Shown here piece after piece: positions 9,555 to 19,491 of a stretch of 64,000 nt of DNA. The notes below the pieces were generated by a model, which saw nothing but the letters and a program-made list of their open reading frames with translations, did no database searches and was not told the DNA's origin. Within the stretch, counting starts at the first letter, position 1. Each line of letters starts with the position of its first letter. This stretch comes from Deinococci bacterium. GTDB lineage: Bacteria > Deinococcota > Deinococci > Deinococcales > Trueperaceae. Location: contig JASBRS010000093.1 in the NCBI GenBank assembly GCA_030149325.1, positions 17,992 to 81,991 of the forward strand. Reading direction: 5' to 3'. The translations under genes and the position numbers were made by a program.

Positions 9555-10514
9555 ATGGACGACCCTGGACGCACCCCCGCACCCAGCGGCGGACTCACGG
9601 CGGTGGCAGGAATCGACGTGGGGCACTGGACCGATCCGGTCGCCCGCACCGGCTGCACCGTGGTGCTGACCCCGGAGGGGGGCTGCCTGGCGTCGGGTCT
9701 GGTGCTGGGGCCGGCCCCCGGCTCGCGAGAGACCGCGCTGCTCGACCCCGAACGTACGGTGGAGCGGGTCGACGCGGTGGTCCTGACGGGCGGCAGCGCC
9801 TTCGGCCTGGCCGCCGCCGACGGCGTGGTGCGGTGGCTGCAGGAGCGCGGCCGCGGCTATCCCACGCCCTTCGCGCGGATCCCCATCGTCCCGGCCGCCG
9901 CCCTCTACGACCTGGGCGTGGGCGACGCAGCGGTCCGCCCCGACGCCGCCGCCGGCTACGCCGCGGCCGCCGCTGCCGGTCCGGGCGCGGTCGCGGAAGG
10001 GCGCGTGGGGGTAGGCGCCGGCGCCACCGTGGGCAAGCTGACGGGCGCGTCCGGGGTCGCCAGCGGCGTGGGGAGCGTGGCGGTCGCGGTGGGCGGTGCG
10101 GTGGTCGCGGCGCTGGCCGTCAGCAACGCCGTGGGGAGCCTCGTCGATGCGCGCACGGGGGAGCTGGTGGCGGGTCCACCCGAGGCGCTCGACGTCGCCG
10201 GCCTGGGGCACGTCGCCGATCCCTTCGCCGGCAACACCACCTTGGTGGTCGTCGCCACCGACGCGTCGCTCGGCAAGGCCGAGGCGCGCGCGCTGGCGCA
10301 GAGCGCACACATGGGCATCGCGCGTGTGACCCGGCCGTCCCACACGCCCTTCGACGGCGACAGCGCGTTCGTGCTGAGCACCGGCACCGGGCCGAGGGTG
10401 CCGCTGGCGCAGCTGTCGGCGGCGGTGCAGGAGACGGTGGCCCACGCCCTGGTGCGCGGCGTGCGCGCGGGCTCCGTCGAAGGAGCCGGCGATCCGGGAC
10501 GGCGGCGCGCCTAG
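9555..10514 (+). CDS. P1 (S58/DmpA-type) family peptidase
   Basis: This 319-aa protein matches the DmpA/P1 family of N-terminal-nucleophile aminopeptidases, which cleave themselves to form two chains. Family features are GIDVGHW...RTGCTVVL at the N-terminus, VLTGGSAFGLAAADGV, the glycine-rich GRVGVGAGATVGK, and the self-cleavage region PFAGNTTLVVVATDA, where a Thr would become the new N-terminal nucleophile. The C-terminus carries ARVTRPSHTPFDGDS. It lies between the PBP and pdxT. Substrate unknown; related enzymes act on D- or beta-amino-acid peptides, so a link to wall peptide turnover is possible but unproven. Confidence 0.82.
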   Translation: MDDPGRTPAPSGGLTAVAGIDVGHWTDPVARTGCTVVLTPEGGCLASGLVLGPAPGSRETALLDPERTVERVDAVVLTGGSAFGLAAADGVVRWLQERGRGYPTPFARIPIVPAAALYDLGVGDAAVRPDAAAGYAAAAAAGPGAVAEGRVGVGAGATVGKLTGASGVASGVGSVAVAVGGAVVAALAVSNAVGSLVDARTGELVAGPPEALDVAGLGHVADPFAGNTTLVVVATDASLGKAEARALAQSAHMGIARVTRPSHTPFDGDSAFVLSTGTGPRVPLAQLSAAVQETVAHALVRGVRAGSVEGAGDPGRRRA

Positions 10515-10559
10515 CGGGCGTCGTCGTGCGGACCGCACCGCGCGTTCGCGCCACTGTGC

Positions 10560-10565
10560 CACAAT
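10560..10565 (+). promoter_or_regulatory. -10 element (leaderless) for pdxT
   Basis: CACAAT is followed by 7 nt and then GTG 10573, the same geometry as in front of the PBP and ppc genes. Confidence 0.5.
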
Positions 10566-10572
10566 GGCTGCC

Positions 10573-11184
10573 GTGAAGCGCACCGCCCCCCTCCCCCGCA
10601 TCGGCGTGTTGGCCCTCCAAGGCGCCTTCCGCGAGCACCGTCAGGCCCTCGAGCGGCTCGGCGTGACGGTGGTGGAGGTACGCCTTCCGCGGCACCTGGA
10701 GGGGGTCGACGGCGTCATCATCCCCGGCGGCGAGTCGACCACCATGGCGAAGCTGATGCGCGACTACGGACTCGACGACGCCCTCGGCGCCTTCTACCGC
10801 CAGGGGGGCGCGCTGTGGGGGACGTGCGCCGGCGCCATCGTGCTGGCCACCGACATCGTGGGGTTCCCCGAGCAGCCGCGGCTGGGCATGATGGATCTCT
10901 CGGTGGTCCGCAACGACTACGGCAGGCAGGTCGCGTCGTTCGAGGCCGACCTGGACGTCGAGGGGCTGGACACCCCGTTCCACGCCCTGTTCATCCGTGC
11001 GCCCCGGATCGTGCGCGTCGGGCCCACCGTGCGGGTGCTGGCGAGCTACGAGGGCGACGCCGTGGCGGTGACGGCCGACAGGCTGATGGCCACGGTGTTC
11101 CACCCCGAGCTCCTCCGAGACGACCGCGTGCACGCCCTGTTCGTCGAGCAGGTGTGCTGCGAGCGGCCCACGACGGCCGCCTGA
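10573..11184 (+). CDS. pdxT: Pyridoxal 5'-phosphate synthase glutaminase subunit PdxT
   Basis: PdxT (203 aa) hydrolyses glutamine and channels ammonia to PdxS. Seen are IGVLALQGAFREH, the oxyanion region PGGESTT, the nucleophile Cys in GTCAGAI, and the His-Glu pair in FHPEL. GTG 10573 is chosen because it lies 7 nt after the -10; an overlapping upstream ATG (10564) would fall inside the promoter. It is followed 16 nt later by ppa, which has its own Shine-Dalgarno, so the two are probably co-transcribed. Confidence 0.94.
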   Translation: MKRTAPLPRIGVLALQGAFREHRQALERLGVTVVEVRLPRHLEGVDGVIIPGGESTTMAKLMRDYGLDDALGAFYRQGGALWGTCAGAIVLATDIVGFPEQPRLGMMDLSVVRNDYGRQVASFEADLDVEGLDTPFHALFIRAPRIVRVGPTVRVLASYEGDAVAVTADRLMATVFHPELLRDDRVHALFVEQVCCERPTTAA

Positions 11185-11200
11185 GACAGGAGACCATCCC

Positions 11201-11746
11201 GTGACCAACCTCATCGAGCTGAGCCCCGGCGCCAAGGCGCCCGACATCGTCAACGCCGTCATCGAGGTGCCGTTCGGTAGCAGCAACAAGTACGAGTACG
11301 ACGCCGAGCTCGGCATCTTCCGGCTCGACCGCGTGCTCTACAGCCCGCTGCACTACCCCGGCGACTACGGCTTCGTCCCCGGCACGCTGGCCGAGGACGG
11401 CGACCCGGTCGACATCCTGGTGCTGATGACGCGCCCCACCTACCCGGGCATCGTGGTCCGGGCGCGGCCGCTGGGGTTCCTGGAGATGAGCGACGAGAAG
11501 GGGCGCGATCAGAAGCTGCTGGCGGTGCCCGTGGACGACCCCCGCTACGACAGCAACCGCCACCTCGAGAGCGTCTCGCAGCACCGCCTACGCGAGATCG
11601 AGCACTTCTTCACCATCTACAAGGAGCTCGAGGGCAAGCACACACACGTCGACGAGTGGCACGGCTTGGACGAGACCCACGACCTCATCCGCAAGTGCAT
11701 CGACGTCTTCGAAGCGCGCAAGGAGGCGGCCGCGACCGCCGGCTAG
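11201..11746 (+). CDS. ppa: Inorganic pyrophosphatase (family I)
   Basis: This cytoplasmic enzyme hydrolyses pyrophosphate from biosynthetic reactions. At 181 aa it has family I length. The Mg-binding Asp cluster is seen in EDGDPVDILVL, and substrate-binding residues in GSSNKYEYD and HYPGDYGFVPGT. The GTG start is preceded by AGGAG. It is convergent with lipA, separated by 35 nt, without an obvious strong terminator. Confidence 0.95.
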   Translation: MTNLIELSPGAKAPDIVNAVIEVPFGSSNKYEYDAELGIFRLDRVLYSPLHYPGDYGFVPGTLAEDGDPVDILVLMTRPTYPGIVVRARPLGFLEMSDEKGRDQKLLAVPVDDPRYDSNRHLESVSQHRLREIEHFFTIYKELEGKHTHVDEWHGLDETHDLIRKCIDVFEARKEAAATAG

Positions 11747-11781
11747 CCCGTCACCCTCGACCGCATCCCGCCGGGCACGCG

Positions 11782-13487
<1,706 letters not shown>

Positions 13488-14606
13488 TCAGGGCACCAGC
13501 TTGTACAGCACGCCGCCGCCGTAGTCCGCCAGGTAGAGCTCGCCGGCGGCGTCCTCGCCGAAGGTCGAGACGTTGAAGCCGGTCTCCAGCAGCAGCTCGA
13601 CGGTCCAGGTGCCGTCGGAGGCGGGTCGGGCCGTCCACACGCGGCCGCTGCCGAAGTCGGCGAAGAGGTACGCGCCCTGCAGCGCCGGGAGCGCGCTGCC
13701 GCGGTAGACGTAGCCGCCCGTGACCGAGTTCCCCCAGGCCGCCGCGTGAGGGTAGGTCACGATCGGCAGCGTGAGTCCGGCCCGGTCGCACCCCTCGGCG
13801 GGCTGGTAGCAGTGGTCGCCCTCCATGACGTTCCAGCCCAGGTTGGCGCCGCCGGTGCTGCCGGCGGGGATGCGATCGATCTCCTCGTAGGCGTTTTGGC
13901 CGACGTCGCCGATGTAGAGGTCGCCCGTGGCGCGGTCGAAGCTGAAGCGCCAGGGGTTGCGGAGGCCGTAGAGCCACACCTCGGGGCGGGCGTCCGGACG
14001 CTCCAGGAAGGGGTTCCCGGCTGCCGGCCGTAGACCGTCGCCGGACACGTCGAGGCGCAGCAGCGTCCCGAGCAGCGTTGCCGGGTCCTGGCCGTTGGCC
14101 TGCGGGTCGCCGCCGGAGCCGCCGTCGCCGAGCCCCCAGTACAGGAACCCGTCGGGACCGAACAGCAGGCCCCCGCCGTTGTGGTTGGCGTAGGGCTGCG
14201 CCACCCGCAGCAGCACCTGGGCCGACGCCGGATCGGCGCGGTCGGCTGAGGCGTCGCGCAGGTAGCGCACCAGCACGGTGGCGCCCTGACGGTCGGTGAG
14301 ATCGACGTAGAGCCGGCCGCTGGAGACGTAGTCGGGGGAGAAGGCCAGCCCGAGCAGCCCCCGCTCGCCCCCCGTGCTGATCCCGGAGCTCACGTCCAGG
14401 AAGGCGCCGGGAAGCACCCGTCCGCCCTCCACCACGCGCACGCGGCCGCCCTGTTCGGCCACGTAGAGGCGGCCGTCGCCGGCGTCCGCCACCGCCACCG
14501 GCTGCACCAGGCCGCGCGCCACCGGCTCCAGGGTCTGGGCCCACGCCGCGGACGCCAGCAGCAGCGCCACCAGGGCGGCCGCCGCGACCCTCCGGGTCTG
14601 CTCCAT
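13488..14606 (-). CDS. Secreted PQQ-dependent sugar dehydrogenase-like protein
   Basis: A 372-aa exported beta-propeller of the soluble glucose dehydrogenase/YliI (Asd) family. It has a typical signal peptide (about residues 1-23, ending AAWAQ). Family motifs are ERGLLGLAFSPDY, the catalytic-His segment YANHNGGGLLFGPDG, LYGLRNPWRFSFD, GDVGQNAYEEID and GGYVYRG. The likely role is periplasmic oxidation of aldose sugars to lactones with PQQ; the cofactor genes are not in the window. The ATG lies 5 nt after TAGCCT, so it has its own promoter although the trmH stop is only 8 nt upstream. Confidence 0.87.
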   Translation of the reverse strand: MEQTRRVAAAALVALLLASAAWAQTLEPVARGLVQPVAVADAGDGRLYVAEQGGRVRVVEGGRVLPGAFLDVSSGISTGGERGLLGLAFSPDYVSSGRLYVDLTDRQGATVLVRYLRDASADRADPASAQVLLRVAQPYANHNGGGLLFGPDGFLYWGLGDGGSGGDPQANGQDPATLLGTLLRLDVSGDGLRPAAGNPFLERPDARPEVWLYGLRNPWRFSFDRATGDLYIGDVGQNAYEEIDRIPAGSTGGANLGWNVMEGDHCYQPAEGCDRAGLTLPIVTYPHAAAWGNSVTGGYVYRGSALPALQGAYLFADFGSGRVWTARPASDGTWTVELLLETGFNVSTFGEDAAGELYLADYGGGVLYKLVP

Positions 14607-14611
14607 GCTCC

Positions 14612-14617
14612 AGGCTA
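14612..14617 (-). promoter_or_regulatory. -10 element (leaderless) for the PQQ sugar dehydrogenase
   Basis: TAGCCT on the minus strand lies 5 nt before the ATG and overlaps the trmH stop codon. Confidence 0.5.
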
Positions 14618-15304
14618 GCCGGAGTCCTCGGTCGTGTCAGCGAGCGCCGCCACCGTCGCGGCGGGCAGCGAGCCGTCGGGCTCGAGCTGCGGTAGCGGCA
14701 GCCCCCGCGCCTCCAGCAGCGCCGTCTGGCGGGGGTGCAACCAGCGCACGGCGAGGGCGTTGCGCGTTCGCGCGTCGAGGCGGGGGCGGTCGTAGAGCCC
14801 GGCGGCGCGACGCTGACGCTGCGCCTCGAACAGGATGACGGCGGCGGCGACGGAGACGTTGAGCGACTGCACCATGCCCTGCATGGGGATGATCACGTGC
14901 CCGTCGACGGCGGCGGCGCAGGCGGGGGTGACCCCCTCCTTCTCGTTGCCGAACACCACACACGTCGGCCGGGTGTAGTCGACGGCATCGTAGCGCACCG
15001 CCTCGGTCGAGAGGTGGGCGGCCAGGACCTGCATGCCGTCGGCGCGGAGCTTCTTCAGGGCGGCATCGAGCGAGCCGTGGACGCGCAGCTCCACCCACTT
15101 CTCCGCCGAGCCGCTGGTGGCGTTGTAGGTGGGGACGCCGCCGGTGGGACGGACGGCGTGCGCCAAGCCGATGCCCACGGCGTCGCACGACCTCAGCATG
15201 GCGGAGAGGTTGTGGGGCTTGTAGACGTCCTCGGCGAGGACCGTGAGGTCGGGCTGACGACGCGCCAGGACCTCCAGGATCCGGCGATAGCGGCGTTCGG
15301 TCAT
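14615..15304 (-). CDS. trmH: tRNA (guanosine-18-2'-O)-methyltransferase
   Basis: A SpoU-family SAM-dependent methyltransferase (229 aa) that should methylate the 2'-OH of G18 in the D-loop of tRNAs. It shows VLEDVYKPHNLSA-type motif 1 (here AEDVYKPHNLSAMLRSCDAVG), motif 2 in CVVFGNEKEGVT and knot motif 3 in IPMQGMVQSLNVSVAAA. The N-terminus and GLYDRPRLD segment closely resemble Thermus TrmH as I remember it. The ATG is 5 nt after TATCCT. It is divergent from a tRNA-Leu gene, a possible substrate. Confidence 0.92.
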   Translation of the reverse strand: MTERRYRRILEVLARRQPDLTVLAEDVYKPHNLSAMLRSCDAVGIGLAHAVRPTGGVPTYNATSGSAEKWVELRVHGSLDAALKKLRADGMQVLAAHLSTEAVRYDAVDYTRPTCVVFGNEKEGVTPACAAAVDGHVIIPMQGMVQSLNVSVAAAVILFEAQRQRRAAGLYDRPRLDARTRNALAVRWLHPRQTALLEARGLPLPQLEPDGSLPAATVAALADTTEDSG

Positions 15305-15309
15305 GCCCG

Positions 15310-15315
15310 AGGATA
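15310..15315 (-). promoter_or_regulatory. -10 element (leaderless) for trmH
   Basis: TATCCT on the minus strand, 5 nt before the trmH ATG, in the short region shared with the divergent tRNA promoter. Confidence 0.55.
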
Positions 15316-15339
15316 CCGGCCGCGTGCGCCGGTCCTTCC

Positions 15340-15369
15340 TTGACACTCCGGAAGCGAGCGACGTATCAT
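15340..15369 (+). promoter_or_regulatory. Sigma-A promoter of tRNA-Leu
   Basis: A full TTGACA (15340-15345) and TATCAT (15364-15369) with an 18-bp spacer. This is the clearest two-box promoter in the window; the predicted start is about 28 nt before the mature tRNA. Confidence 0.75.
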
Positions 15370-15403
15370 TTCGTTTGCGCGCTACACGGTGGCTCTGGTG
15401 CTT

Positions 15404-15491
15404 GCCGAGGTGGCGGAATTGGTAGACGCGCTAGCTTGAGGGGCTAGTGACCGCTTAGGTCGTAGGGGTTCAAGTCCCCTCCTCGGCACCA
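15404..15491 (+). tRNA. tRNA-Leu (anticodon GAG)
   Basis: An 88-nt class II tRNA with encoded CCA. The acceptor stem pairs GCCGAGG (15404-15410) with CCTCGGC (15481-15487). The anticodon arm is CTAGC / GCTAG around a loop TTGAGGG, giving anticodon GAG, which reads CUC/CUU Leu codons. A long variable arm and the T-arm GGGGTTCAAGTCCCC follow. The discriminator is A, as expected for Leu. Confidence 0.97.
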
Positions 15492-15497
15492 GACACG

Positions 15498-15520
15498 CGG
15501 GCCGGCATCCAGCCGGCCCG
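15498..15520 (+). terminator. tRNA-Leu terminator hairpin
   Basis: A perfect 9-bp stem CGGGCCGGC / GCCGGCCCG with a 5-nt loop just after the tRNA, followed by TCGTCGTCGT rather than a U-run. Confidence 0.6.
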
Positions 15521-15592
15521 TCGTCGTCGTGGTCCTGGGGCTGCCCGCCGGCCGTAAGGGTTCCGTTACCCGGGCCGGGCCAAGCTGGGGGC

Positions 15593-16702
15593 GTGAACGT
15601 GGTCAGGCCTGGGGCCCTGCAACGCAGTGAGGTGGAGCAGCTCCGCCGCCGCAACCACCTGTCCATCCTCAGCGTCGGCCTGTTGTTCTACGTCTGTGAC
15701 GTGATCCTCAGCTGGGTCGGGGCGTGGGGTTACGCGGGCGACGCCCCCGCGCGCCTGGCCTTCGTCGCCCTGGGCCTGATGCTCCTCGTACGCATGCAGG
15801 TCCGGCACGCCGTGGGTCGGAGCTGGGAGGTGTGGTCGTTCCAGCTACTGACCGTCGGCATGCTGGCGCACGCCGTGCTGGCGGTCGCCGCCCAGGGGCT
15901 GTCGGCAGACTCCCTGCTGTCGTCGGGGCTGTGGCTCTACCTGGTCTACGTCTACGCCTTCTACGTGCTCAGCTCGCCCAGCGCGGTGCGGTTGACGTTG
16001 ACGACGTGGTCGCTCTTCACCGTGGCGGGCCTGGTCCTGATCGTGTCCGGGGACGTGCGGATCGAGGGGTTGGCCGCGTTCGTGCAGTTCCAGGGGGGCG
16101 GTCTGGTGGCCATCGTGCTGGCGGCCGCGTTGTCGGGCTGGAGACGGGCGCTCGACGATGCCAGCGAGCGCATCGCCGACGTCGAGCGCGAGTCGCTCAC
16201 CGACGCGCTCACCGGGCAACCCAACCGACGCGCCCTGCAGATCGCGATCCGGCGCGAGATCGCGCGAGCCCGCCGCTCCGGTGCGCCGTTCAGCCTGCTG
16301 CTCCTCGACGTCGATGGCTTCAAGGCGCTCAACGACGTGCACGGGCACCCGGCCGGGGACGTCGTCCTGCGCGAGATCGGAGCCGTATTGCGGGGGGCCC
16401 TGCGCGTCGAGGACGAGATGGGGCGCTGGGGCGGCGAGGAGTTCATGGTGGTGGCGCCAGCCACCGATGCGGACGCCGGCCTGCACCTCGCCGACCGCCT
16501 GCGCGCCGCCTTGGAGGAGCACCGCTGGAGCGTGGGGAGCGTGACCGCCAGCTTCGGCGTGACCGTGTACCGCCAGGGTGACGGCCTGGAGCACCTGTTC
16601 AAGCGTGCCGACGACGCCCTGTACCGCGCCAAGCAGCTCGGGCGCAACCGCAGCGAGCTCGAGCTCGCCGCCGGAGGCGCCGCCACGCCCCTGCCCAACT
16701 GA
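15593..16702 (+). CDS. Membrane-bound diguanylate cyclase (GGDEF)
   Basis: This 369-aa protein has about six hydrophobic spans in its first 190 residues (for example LSILSVGLLFYVCDVILSWV and LWLYLVYVYAFYVL), then a cytoplasmic GGDEF domain. The active-site loop is GGEEF, a functional variant. RVED lies exactly five residues before it, matching the RxxD inhibitory (I) site for c-di-GMP feedback. LTGQPNRRAL and LLLDVDGFKALND are standard GGDEF motifs. It should make c-di-GMP from two GTP in response to an unknown membrane signal. GTG 15593 is the likely start; no convincing Shine-Dalgarno or leaderless -10 is seen. Confidence 0.9.
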   Translation: MNVVRPGALQRSEVEQLRRRNHLSILSVGLLFYVCDVILSWVGAWGYAGDAPARLAFVALGLMLLVRMQVRHAVGRSWEVWSFQLLTVGMLAHAVLAVAAQGLSADSLLSSGLWLYLVYVYAFYVLSSPSAVRLTLTTWSLFTVAGLVLIVSGDVRIEGLAAFVQFQGGGLVAIVLAAALSGWRRALDDASERIADVERESLTDALTGQPNRRALQIAIRREIARARRSGAPFSLLLLDVDGFKALNDVHGHPAGDVVLREIGAVLRGALRVEDEMGRWGGEEFMVVAPATDADAGLHLADRLRAALEEHRWSVGSVTASFGVTVYRQGDGLEHLFKRADDALYRAKQLGRNRSELELAAGGAATPLPN

Positions 16703-16738
16703 AGCCCGGCCCCGCCCGGGCGTCGCCCGGTGCCGTGA

Positions 16739-16744
16739 TAGCCT
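16739..16744 (+). promoter_or_regulatory. -10 element (leaderless) for the DinG-like helicase
   Basis: TAGCCT is followed by 5 nt and GTG 16750. Confidence 0.5.
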
Positions 16745-16749
16745 GGGCC

Positions 16750-18300
16750 GTGCCCTCGGGCGGTTTCCCCTTCGCCAGCTACCGGGAAGGTCAACGGGAG
16801 GCGCTCGAGGCGGCACGCGAGGCCTTCGACGACGGCAAGCGTTTCGTGGTCATCGAAGCGCCCACCGGCGCCGGCAAGTCGGCGATCGCGGTGGCGCTCG
16901 CGCGCGAGGCCGGCTCGAGCTACGTGCTCACCGCTCAGAAGGTCCTCCAGCAGCAGTACCATCGTGATTTCCCCGAGCTCGCCCTGATGAAGGGGCGCAG
17001 CAACTACCCCTGCCTGGTGGCCCCCACCCATGCCGCGGCCGCGCCCTGCCTGACGGGCCGGCGCTTCCCCGCCTGCGACGACTGCCCCTACTTCGTGGCC
17101 AAGGACGTCGCCATGGCCGCCTCGGCGGTGACGCTGAACTACGCCTACTACCTCGCCGAGCTGAACTACGCCGGCGGCTTCCGCGACCGCGAGCTGCTGG
17201 TGCTCGACGAGGCGCACAACGCCGAGGGCGCGCTGATGGGCTTCGTGCAGGTGACGCTGGGCGAGGCGTGGCTGGCTCGGGCGGGCATCACGCGGCGCCT
17301 GCCGCCGCCCCTCGGCGACGAGGCCTACTTCGACTTCGCCGAGGACCTGGTGCCCGAGCTGCTGGAGCGCGGCCGCGAGCTCGATAGCGAGCTGCGCTCG
17401 GGCGATCTCCCGGAGGCGGCGACGCTGGCGCGACTGCAGGCCAAGCAGTGGCTCGACACGCAGCTGGCCCGGCTCGAGCTGCTGGTGGGCAGCCGCGACG
17501 AGGACGGCGTCGATTGGGTGGTCGAGCGGCGCCGCGCGCCCAACGGCGAGAGCCTGGAGTTCAAGCCCGTGGAGGTGGCACCGTTCGCGGAGCCGCTGCT
17601 GTTCCGGGGCACGCGCAAGGTCCTGATGCTGTCGGCGACGGTGCTCGATCCGCGTACCTTCCTGCGCGGGCTGGGCATCGAGGAGGACGACGCCGCCGTC
17701 ATCCGCACCCCCTCGAGCTTCCCTCCGGAGAACCGCCCGCTGGTGTTGCAGCCGGTGACGCGCCTCACCCGCCACCACCTGGCCGCCGGCCTGCCCAAGC
17801 TCGTCGACGCCATCGCCGAGCTGTTTGAGCGCCACGCCGACGAGAAGGGGGTCATCCACGCGCACTCCTACCGCATCGCGCGGGCGATCGAGCAGGGCCT
17901 GCCCGAGGAGCATCGCTGGCGGGTGGTCACGCACCACGACGCGGCCGAGCGCGATGCCGCCCTGGAGGCGCACCTGGCGTCGGACGAGCCGACCGTTCTG
18001 CTCTCCCCGAGCATGACCGAGGGCATCGACCTGGTCGAGGACCTGGCGCGCTGGCAGGTGCTGTGCAAGGTCCCCTACCCGTACCTGGGGGACCCGCAGG
18101 TGGCTCGGCGCATGGAGCGCGATCCCGGCTGGTACGACTGGCGTACCTGCCTGAGCATCGTCCAGGCCTACGGCCGTTCGGTGCGGAGCGAGGACGACTA
18201 CGCGGTGACCTACCTGCTGGACGCCGACTTCCCGGGCTACCTACGGCGGCAGCGCGCTCGACTGCCGGGCTGGTTCCTGGAGGCGTTCCGGGAGGCCTAG
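16750..18300 (+). CDS. DinG/XPD-type superfamily 2 DNA helicase with Fe-S cluster
   Basis: This 516-aa protein has Walker A in EAPTGAGKSAIA and Walker B in VLDEAHNAEG. Four Cys typical of the XPD/DinG 4Fe-4S domain are spread over the segment NYPC...APC...FPAC..CPYF (about residues 90-115). Motifs III-VI follow (LSATVLD, LLSPSMTEGIDL, QAYGRSVRS). It should be a 5'-3' DNA helicase involved in repair or in resolving R-loops and D-loops. There is no N-terminal exonuclease domain. GTG 16750 is chosen by the leaderless rule; an in-frame GTG at 16735 lies before the -10. Confidence 0.88.
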   Translation: MPSGGFPFASYREGQREALEAAREAFDDGKRFVVIEAPTGAGKSAIAVALAREAGSSYVLTAQKVLQQQYHRDFPELALMKGRSNYPCLVAPTHAAAAPCLTGRRFPACDDCPYFVAKDVAMAASAVTLNYAYYLAELNYAGGFRDRELLVLDEAHNAEGALMGFVQVTLGEAWLARAGITRRLPPPLGDEAYFDFAEDLVPELLERGRELDSELRSGDLPEAATLARLQAKQWLDTQLARLELLVGSRDEDGVDWVVERRRAPNGESLEFKPVEVAPFAEPLLFRGTRKVLMLSATVLDPRTFLRGLGIEEDDAAVIRTPSSFPPENRPLVLQPVTRLTRHHLAAGLPKLVDAIAELFERHADEKGVIHAHSYRIARAIEQGLPEEHRWRVVTHHDAAERDAALEAHLASDEPTVLLSPSMTEGIDLVEDLARWQVLCKVPYPYLGDPQVARRMERDPGWYDWRTCLSIVQAYGRSVRSEDDYAVTYLLDADFPGYLRRQRARLPGWFLEAFREA

Positions 18301-18318
18301 GGGGGAAGCTCGGGGTGG

Positions 18319-19491
18319 CTAGAAGCCGTCGGCGTTGGCGTGGAACACCGGCTGGGCGCGGGTGAGCTCGGCCAGGGCCCACAGCGGCTCGGTGCGGCCG
18401 CGGGCGCGACCGTCGGCCAGCAGGGTCTCCGGCGTGGCGGCGTGCCCCAGCAGGGCGGCCAGCGCGCGTACGTCGAGCGCGGCATCGGCCTGGCTGCGGC
18501 GGCTGCGCTCGAGGTGGCAACCGTCGGGGGAGAGGCTGACCTCGAAGGTCCCGTCGTTCCAGGGGCACATCGCGTCGCTCACCTCGAGGGTCCAGCGCTG
18601 GCTCGTCGCCGCGCGCAGCGGCGCCAGGGCGGCCGCCAGGTCGACCACCCGGAGCTGCACCAGCGGCGAGCGCACGCCGTGGCGCGCCTGGGTATCGCTG
18701 AGCAGCGCGTCGCCCGGAGGGAGGTGGATGCGCACGTGCTGCGTCTGCCCCCGGAACGATGCCAGGAGCCGCCACAGCCGCTCGCGCCCCGCCGCCGTGG
18801 CGTAGCCGTAGTCGTCGGCGAACAGCGTGGTGGTGCTGTCGTTGCTCAGGTGGAACACCAGGTAGGCGTCCTCGAGCAGGTAGACGCGGCGCGGCGTGCT
18901 CCACCACGGCTGCACGAGGTCGCGCCAGGCGTCGCCGACCCCGCTCCGACGGCTGAAGGCCAGGCTGTAGCGCCGTGCGAAGGCTTCGTGAACGGGCTTC
19001 AGCTCCGACCAGCGATCGGCTGGCAGGTTCTCGGCGGCCGGCGGGTCCCCACCCCCGAACCAGGCGGGCGGGACCTCGACCATGTGGCCGTTGGGCAGGC
19101 TCTGGAAGCCGTAGCGGCCGTAGAAGAACGGATCGAACGGGTGCTCCGCGCACCAGCCGACGCCCTGCTCGTGCAGGCGCTCGAAGCCGTGCTGCAGCAG
19201 CGCCACCACGTGGCCCTGGCGCCGTGCCCAGGGGTAGGTGGCGACGCTGGCCAGGCCGCCGATCCGGTGCCGGACACCGCCGATCCACGCCTCGAAGTCC
19301 CGCATCGTGGCCGCACTCGCCAGCCGGCCGTCCTGGAAGCGCGCCGTCGTCTCGGGCAGGCGCAGGCGCAGGCGCTCGCGCAGGGCCGAGGCGTCGCCGT
19401 TCGGGGCGGGCCCGAAGGCCAGCGTCAGCAGGTCGGTGAGCGCATCGAGGTGTTCCTCCCCGACGCTCGCCAGGGTGGATGTCGCGCTCAC
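18319..19491 (-). CDS. Eis-like GNAT N-acetyltransferase
   Basis: This 390-aa protein has the Eis layout of two GNAT-like folds plus a C-terminal SCP2-like domain. The acetyl-CoA loop region is GLASVATYPWARRQGHVVALL, followed by the Eis-type tyrosine motif FYGRYGF. The protein ends in Phe; in Mycobacterium tuberculosis Eis the C-terminal Phe carboxylate is catalytic, so the end is conserved in kind. The GTG overlaps the stop of the upstream Lrp regulator (GTGA), so the two are co-expressed. The substrate is unknown; Eis proteins acetylate amines of aminoglycosides and peptides. Confidence 0.78.
   Translation of the reverse strand: MSATSTLASVGEEHLDALTDLLTLAFGPAPNGDASALRERLRLRLPETTARFQDGRLASAATMRDFEAWIGGVRHRIGGLASVATYPWARRQGHVVALLQHGFERLHEQGVGWCAEHPFDPFFYGRYGFQSLPNGHMVEVPPAWFGGGDPPAAENLPADRWSELKPVHEAFARRYSLAFSRRSGVGDAWRDLVQPWWSTPRRVYLLEDAYLVFHLSNDSTTTLFADDYGYATAAGRERLWRLLASFRGQTQHVRIHLPPGDALLSDTQARHGVRSPLVQLRVVDLAAALAPLRAATSQRWTLEVSDAMCPWNDGTFEVSLSPDGCHLERSRRSQADAALDVRALAALLGHAATPETLLADGRARGRTEPLWALAELTRAQPVFHANADGF

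Noticed and set aside
10564..10566. ATG as start of pdxT
   Set aside because: It overlaps the CACAAT -10. GTG 10573 has the same 7-nt spacing as ppc and the PBP.
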